From: Chloromonas sp. AAM2
Lineage: Eukaryota; Chlorophyta; Chlorophyceae; Chlamydomonadales; Chlamydomonadaceae
Length of the DNA: 10,502 nucleotides
NCBI GenBank assembly: GCA_004335635.1
Contig: QAXH01000211.1
Span: 1 to 10,502, forward strand
Reading direction: 5' to 3'
Shown here in pieces: positions 7,871 to 10,502 of this stretch; position 1 is the first letter of the stretch, and every line of letters begins with the position of its first letter. The notes below the pieces were generated by a model. The model was not told the origin of the DNA, ran no database searches, and saw only the letters and a program-made list of their open reading frames with translations. A program made the position numbers and the translations under genes.

Positions 7871-9100
7871 TCCATGCCCGTTCGGTCTAGTTCAACAAAC
7901 CTGCTGCGAGCAGAAGGCGCGCTAGGTGGTCTGTGGCTGCTGTGGATGTCCCCCGACTGCATGCTTTAGTCACAGTCTTGTCCTCAGCTAGATGATGCCA
8001 CAGCTCATTTATGTTGCTCGTGTTTTGTCTGACCAGACTTGAGGCCAAAGCAAAGCCGGTGCCGTGATACATATCTGCCCAAGCACTGAGTTGCTGCAGC
8101 ACAAACGACTGCTTGGCCTGCAGTAGCAGATTTGCAGGCGTCATCGCTGAAGCGTGCTTCTTCGCCGCCGTGTGCATGTAGAACTTCGACCTCGGTGAGT
8201 CGTACAGCAGAAGTTTGTGACTGTACCAGCAGCTTAGCAGTGTCATAGCCTGGCCTGGGCTGCACTGCAGAACTGCTGCTGCATCCTCTTCCGAAAAGTT
8301 GTAGGGAAACACACTGAGTTGGGAAAGCTGGTGCTTTCGATGTTTCGGCAGCAACTGTAGTGAGAGTGTCAAGTACTTCCTGTACACATATCAGTTATAT
8401 CAGTTATACACACAGGTGCGCTTGTCAGCGTTGTGATCAAAACCCTGAAGTCATGACAAAGCAACCCGGGCACTCAATGGATAATGTGCTGATGCTCCAC
8501 TGCTCATGCGGGGACGGAGTGCTTAAACACACTCACCTGCAAGTGCATCTGCGACCACCAGCATGTGCATCTGCCACCACAGTGGTGAGCCAGCACAAGC
8601 GTCCACTACTTGCAAGGCATCCTTGTCTGACAGCACGTGCTCAGAAGGGCACAACTGGCGCAACAGTCTTAGTAGTGTTTCTGAGTCCGGAGCAGGCACT
8701 GAGTGCTGGTACAAGCTCAGATGCAGTGGCAGGCCAAAGTACACGAGATGTGATAAGCAGAAGCAAGGCTGGAGAGGCAGAAAGCATCTGCATTCAGCAG
8801 ATACAGCCCTGGCAGAATGAACTTCAAAAAGCATTGAAAGAGTGCACACCATGGGATGGCTTCAAAGATGCTGACATGATGAGGCACATTCTCCCATAAG
8901 CAATGCCCACACCAAACAAGACCTGCCACCATCAAAACAGAGGCAAGCATCCGACTTGTTGAGGAGCACTGCAAAGTCAGCAGCACCATCCTCCATTCTG
9001 TCCTCTGCGTCGTCCAGCACTAGCAAGATGTGGCCGGTTGCTGGTTGGTCCCCGATGCGTGCCACAAGCCACTCTTGCGCAGTGCCGTCCTGAGAGCACG

Positions 9101-9178
9101 CAGCAGGGAATGGCAGCGGGGAATGACAGCAGGGAATGGCAGTGGGGAATGGCAGTGGGGAATGGCGGCAGCGGGGAA
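9101..9178. repeat. 13-bp minisatellite (cagyrgggaatgr), 5-6 units
   Basis: Five 13-bp units such as cagcagggaatgg and cagtggggaatgg fill 9101-9165, followed by a degenerate unit to about 9178. On the minus strand the array lies in an intron and ends only about 10 bases before the acceptor of the Walker B exon (9089), so its CT-rich strand doubles as part of the polypyrimidine tract. Confidence 0.9.
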
Positions 9179-9282
9179 AGTCACAGGGGTACACCGCACC
9201 TGGGATTTGTGTGATTGTTCAGTGCACCAGTGTACCACATCACATGCTTGAGCAGTACAACACACGTAGCTTGTCCTGCCAA

Positions 9283-9362
9283 GGGCAGTACAAGGCCCTT
9301 GCTGCCACGTCAGCCTTACCCGGGGCAGTACAACTCCCTTGCTGCCACGTCAACCTTACCCA
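9283..9362. repeat. 40-bp tandem duplication carrying a splice donor
   Basis: Two 40-bp units (9283-9322 and 9323-9362) share gggcagtacaa, cccttgctgccacgtca and ccttaccc, with a few differences. On the minus strand each unit contains GGGTAAGG. In the right unit this is the donor of the exon 9445-9360; in the left unit it is a duplicated donor 40 bases into the intron. A related fragment (gagcagtacaa) lies just to the left, near 9250. Confidence 0.9.
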
Positions 9363-9790
9363 TGGCAGACCCATGGCCTCACATAGCACTTGCTCCTGCC
9401 GCTCTTGAGTATCAGCACCTGTCAGGTTGACCTGAACAGCACCACCTGGAGATAAGCACCAAGACAGCAACATGAGGCAGTGTGAAGCCTCCTTGGTGTG
9501 CAGGCATCAGTGCTGACATTCACCGCTGCATGGAATGCTGGAAGGCAGCAGAATTGTGCTGGCCTGCATTGCAGCCACAAACATAAGGTTCAGGCTGGCC
9601 ATACACACCGACCAGGTATGTGTCCAGCTCGCCACAGCCTCCAGCCTATGCACAAAGCCAAGCTTGCCTTGCCCAGCCCACCTCCGGTCACAAGGTATAG
9701 CACACGGGTGGACGCACCGCCTGTGCTGGAAGGGGAAAACATGGAACACAGTGGCTCTGCCCCAACTTCCCTGCCTATGTAAGTCATCAA

Positions 9791-10117
9791 CCTCAGGAAG
9801 ACTGCACTGGGCTGGCCAGCGTTGCAAGTCTTGTGCGGTAAGTTCTGCCGTTGTGCCCTGCTGGCCATCTGTGCTTGCACCAGCTGTGGTAATGGGATGT
9901 CCAGGATCACCGCAGACGGCAAATTTTGGCAACCGTCTCCGTATCTTGGAAATGGATGATCAGTTGACTTCGCCAAATCGGTTCCAGTGTACACTTGGCG
10001 ACAAAGCTCGGATCCACGAAATCTCCACTGAGCCTCGTTTACTGCAATGTGTGCCACCAGCGTGCTAGGACCTGAATGTGATTGAGAGGAATGAGTTGGA
10101 CCATTGTGCACAGGCAT
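9791..10117 (-). other. Open frame upstream of the NB-ARC P-loop, status unclear
   Basis: The minus frame that carries YIGRE and the P-loop stays open back to an ATG at 10117, reading MPVHNGPTHSSQSHSGPS and onward, but this ATG lies inside the 51-bp repeat. A second frame (about 9932-9790) reads GTTAELTAQDLQRWPAQCS then LPEVDD, a plausible lead-in to YIGRE, and shifts frame just before it. Either an intron, a frameshift or chance is involved. I recognise no N-terminal domain. Confidence 0.35.
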
Positions 10118-10143
10118 GGCATTTGATCTGATGGATGGAAGCC
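10093..10143 (+). repeat. 51-bp exact dispersed repeat, copy 2
   Basis: Identical to 3155-3205 over 51 bases and in the same orientation. This copy lies at the 5' side of the NB-ARC locus and includes the most upstream in-frame ATG (10117) of the long minus-strand frame there. Confidence 0.95.
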
Positions 10144-10250
10144 GGTGTGAACCGCAAGATGTGAACAGACATGCTTCCCTTCAGGCACGCTGGCTGAATA
10201 CTGGTCAATATAGGCGGCAGTTAAGGCGCAAGGGCTGCAATCCAGCCTAG

Positions 10251-10273
10251 CTACACACTTTTTGTGTGTGTAG
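10251..10273. repeat. Short inverted repeat (ctacacac / gtgtgtag)
   Basis: Eight-base arms at 10251-10258 and 10266-10273 enclose a T-rich seven-base loop. The stem could form a hairpin. The loop's T run makes it resemble a simple-sequence slippage product as much as a functional site. Confidence 0.55.
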
Positions 10274-10425
10274 TATACCAGTGTAGTACAGCTCAAATCT
10301 ATCAACTCCGAGTCAGACAAATGCCACCGCAGTATAGTAGCAGAGGGATCCCCTTTGCGATGCCCGTCCCGTTCCGTGTCCTCTGGCGGCTTCCCTAGCG
10401 TAATTGAGTCGAGTGAATGATCCAG

Positions 10426-10485
10426 TCATCCATGCTGCCGTTTCACCAGAGGCATATTGGACGCTATTATCAGTTTTGCCGCCAT
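10426..10485 (-). CDS. Very short ORF MAAKLIIASNMPLVKRQHG
   Basis: The ATG at 10483-10485 directly follows the TA repeat and gives 19 residues before TGA. The string KLIIASNMPLVKR resembles the N-terminal LIVVSNxLPxxxKR motif of trehalose-phosphate synthase (GT20), but one residue is missing and no continuation is found in any frame. It may be a chance ORF, a leader ORF or a fragment. Confidence 0.15.
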   Translation of the reverse strand: MAAKLIIASNMPLVKRQHG

Positions 10486-10487
10486 AA

Positions 10488-10502
10488 GTATATATATATA
10501 AG
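10488..10502. repeat. TA dinucleotide repeat at the window edge
   Basis: gtatatatatataag at the right edge. It lies only three bases from the minus-strand ATG at 10485, too close to act as a TATA box for that ATG. It could serve an upstream start or be a simple microsatellite. Confidence 0.6.

Larger units (their letters stand above)
7887..9790 (-). pseudogene. NB-ARC (NLR-like) signalling ATPase gene, probably decayed
   Basis: The family uses an NB-ARC ATP switch to sense and signal; roles in algae are poorly known. Segments on the minus strand: YIGRE (9781-9767) and P-loop GGGLGK (9685-9668), exon end 9613; exon 9445-9360, GAVQVNLTGAD...AMGLPW; exon 9089-8930 with Walker B ILLVLDDAED; exon 8768-8537 with LLLLITSR, ETLLRLLRQLCP and GLPL-like CAGSPL; exon 8379-7887, winged-helix/ARC LSVFPYNFSEEDAAAVL and AWADMYHGTGFALA, ending in TAG. 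The first three introns keep phase. Lesions: Walker A reads GKAS where GKTT is usual, losing the Mg-coordinating Thr; a one-base frame shift between ITSRVLWPATASELVPAL and VPAPDSETLL (near 8700); a phase clash across the last intron (8380-8536); a frame change just upstream of YIGRE; and a broken TPR tail. Microexons could explain one of these but hardly all. Identity is fairly certain, pseudogene status likely. Confidence 0.8.
10144..10502. other. Right-edge stretch without a firm gene
   Basis: No exon is firmly supported. It holds a small hairpin (10251-10273), a minus-strand 19-codon ORF (10426-10485) and a terminal TA repeat. Leader, promoter or intron sequence of the NB-ARC locus is possible. 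Confidence 0.4.

Noticed and set aside
8699..8753. A short intron explaining the frame break in the NB-ARC exon
   Set aside because: A GT...CAG pair of about 45 bases fits the phase, but removing it deletes the stretch WPATASELVPAL, which resembles the conserved family sequence after TSR. A one-base indel is simpler.
8360..8899. Plus-strand 179-residue open frame
   Set aside because: It is antisense to the NB-ARC exons, has no recognisable domain and crosses exons and introns of the minus-strand locus. It is a shadow frame.
10426..10485. Start of a trehalose-phosphate synthase gene
   Set aside because: The LIIASNMPLVKR resemblance is short, lacks one residue of the usual motif and has no continuation in any frame.
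1..10502. Bacterial features such as operons, CRISPR arrays, rRNA or tRNA genes
   Set aside because: No long uninterrupted coding frames, Shine-Dalgarno spacing, regular repeat-spacer arrays or tRNA/rRNA-like sequence were seen. The structure is that of a eukaryotic nuclear genome.

Overview
This window looks like nuclear DNA of a green alga (Chlorophyta, possibly Trebouxiophyceae). The reasons are short exons separated by spliceosomal introns with GTGAGT/GTAAGG donors and TGCAG-type acceptors, many short tandem repeats, a candidate TGTAA polyadenylation signal, and an NB-ARC-TPR (NLR-like) gene of a kind common in unicellular green algae. No bacterial operon, rRNA, tRNA, CRISPR array or intact transposon is visible. 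Exon structures were built by hand from open frames, splice consensus and codon phase. No transcript evidence was available.

All supported coding signal is on the minus strand, so the window is read from right to left. (1) 7380-9790: a locus of NB-ARC type with a TPR tail. Its P-loop, Walker B, RNBS-B-like TSR, GLPL-like and winged-helix/ARC segments lie in successive exons and can be aligned by eye. It has several lesions (frame breaks, an altered Walker A, a codon-phase clash, a stop before a frame-broken TPR remnant), so I call it a probable pseudogene. (2) 4267-7096: the best gene of the window, six exons that keep phase at every junction and give a 398-residue protein. It is rich in alternating beta-strand-like segments and could be an organellar outer-membrane beta-barrel, but I do not recognise the family. 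(3) 1-2864: a row of exon-like blocks that starts with an acidic N-terminus at 2864 and runs off the left edge at base 1. They may be one gene of unknown function; the joining is tentative.

The rest is intron or intergenic DNA. It holds several minisatellites, a 51-bp exact direct repeat with copies 6.9 kb apart (3155 and 10093), a lone TATA box, and small hairpins. The most unusual pattern is that several introns carry short copies ('echoes') of the neighbouring exon or of its splice junction. Examples lie at 5429/5490, 4594/4657, 1083/1216, 1383/1516 and in the 40-bp tandem at 9283-9362. This suggests that intron sequence here grows by local duplication across exon borders.

The three loci show no functional link. 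They look like unrelated nuclear neighbours that share an orientation.
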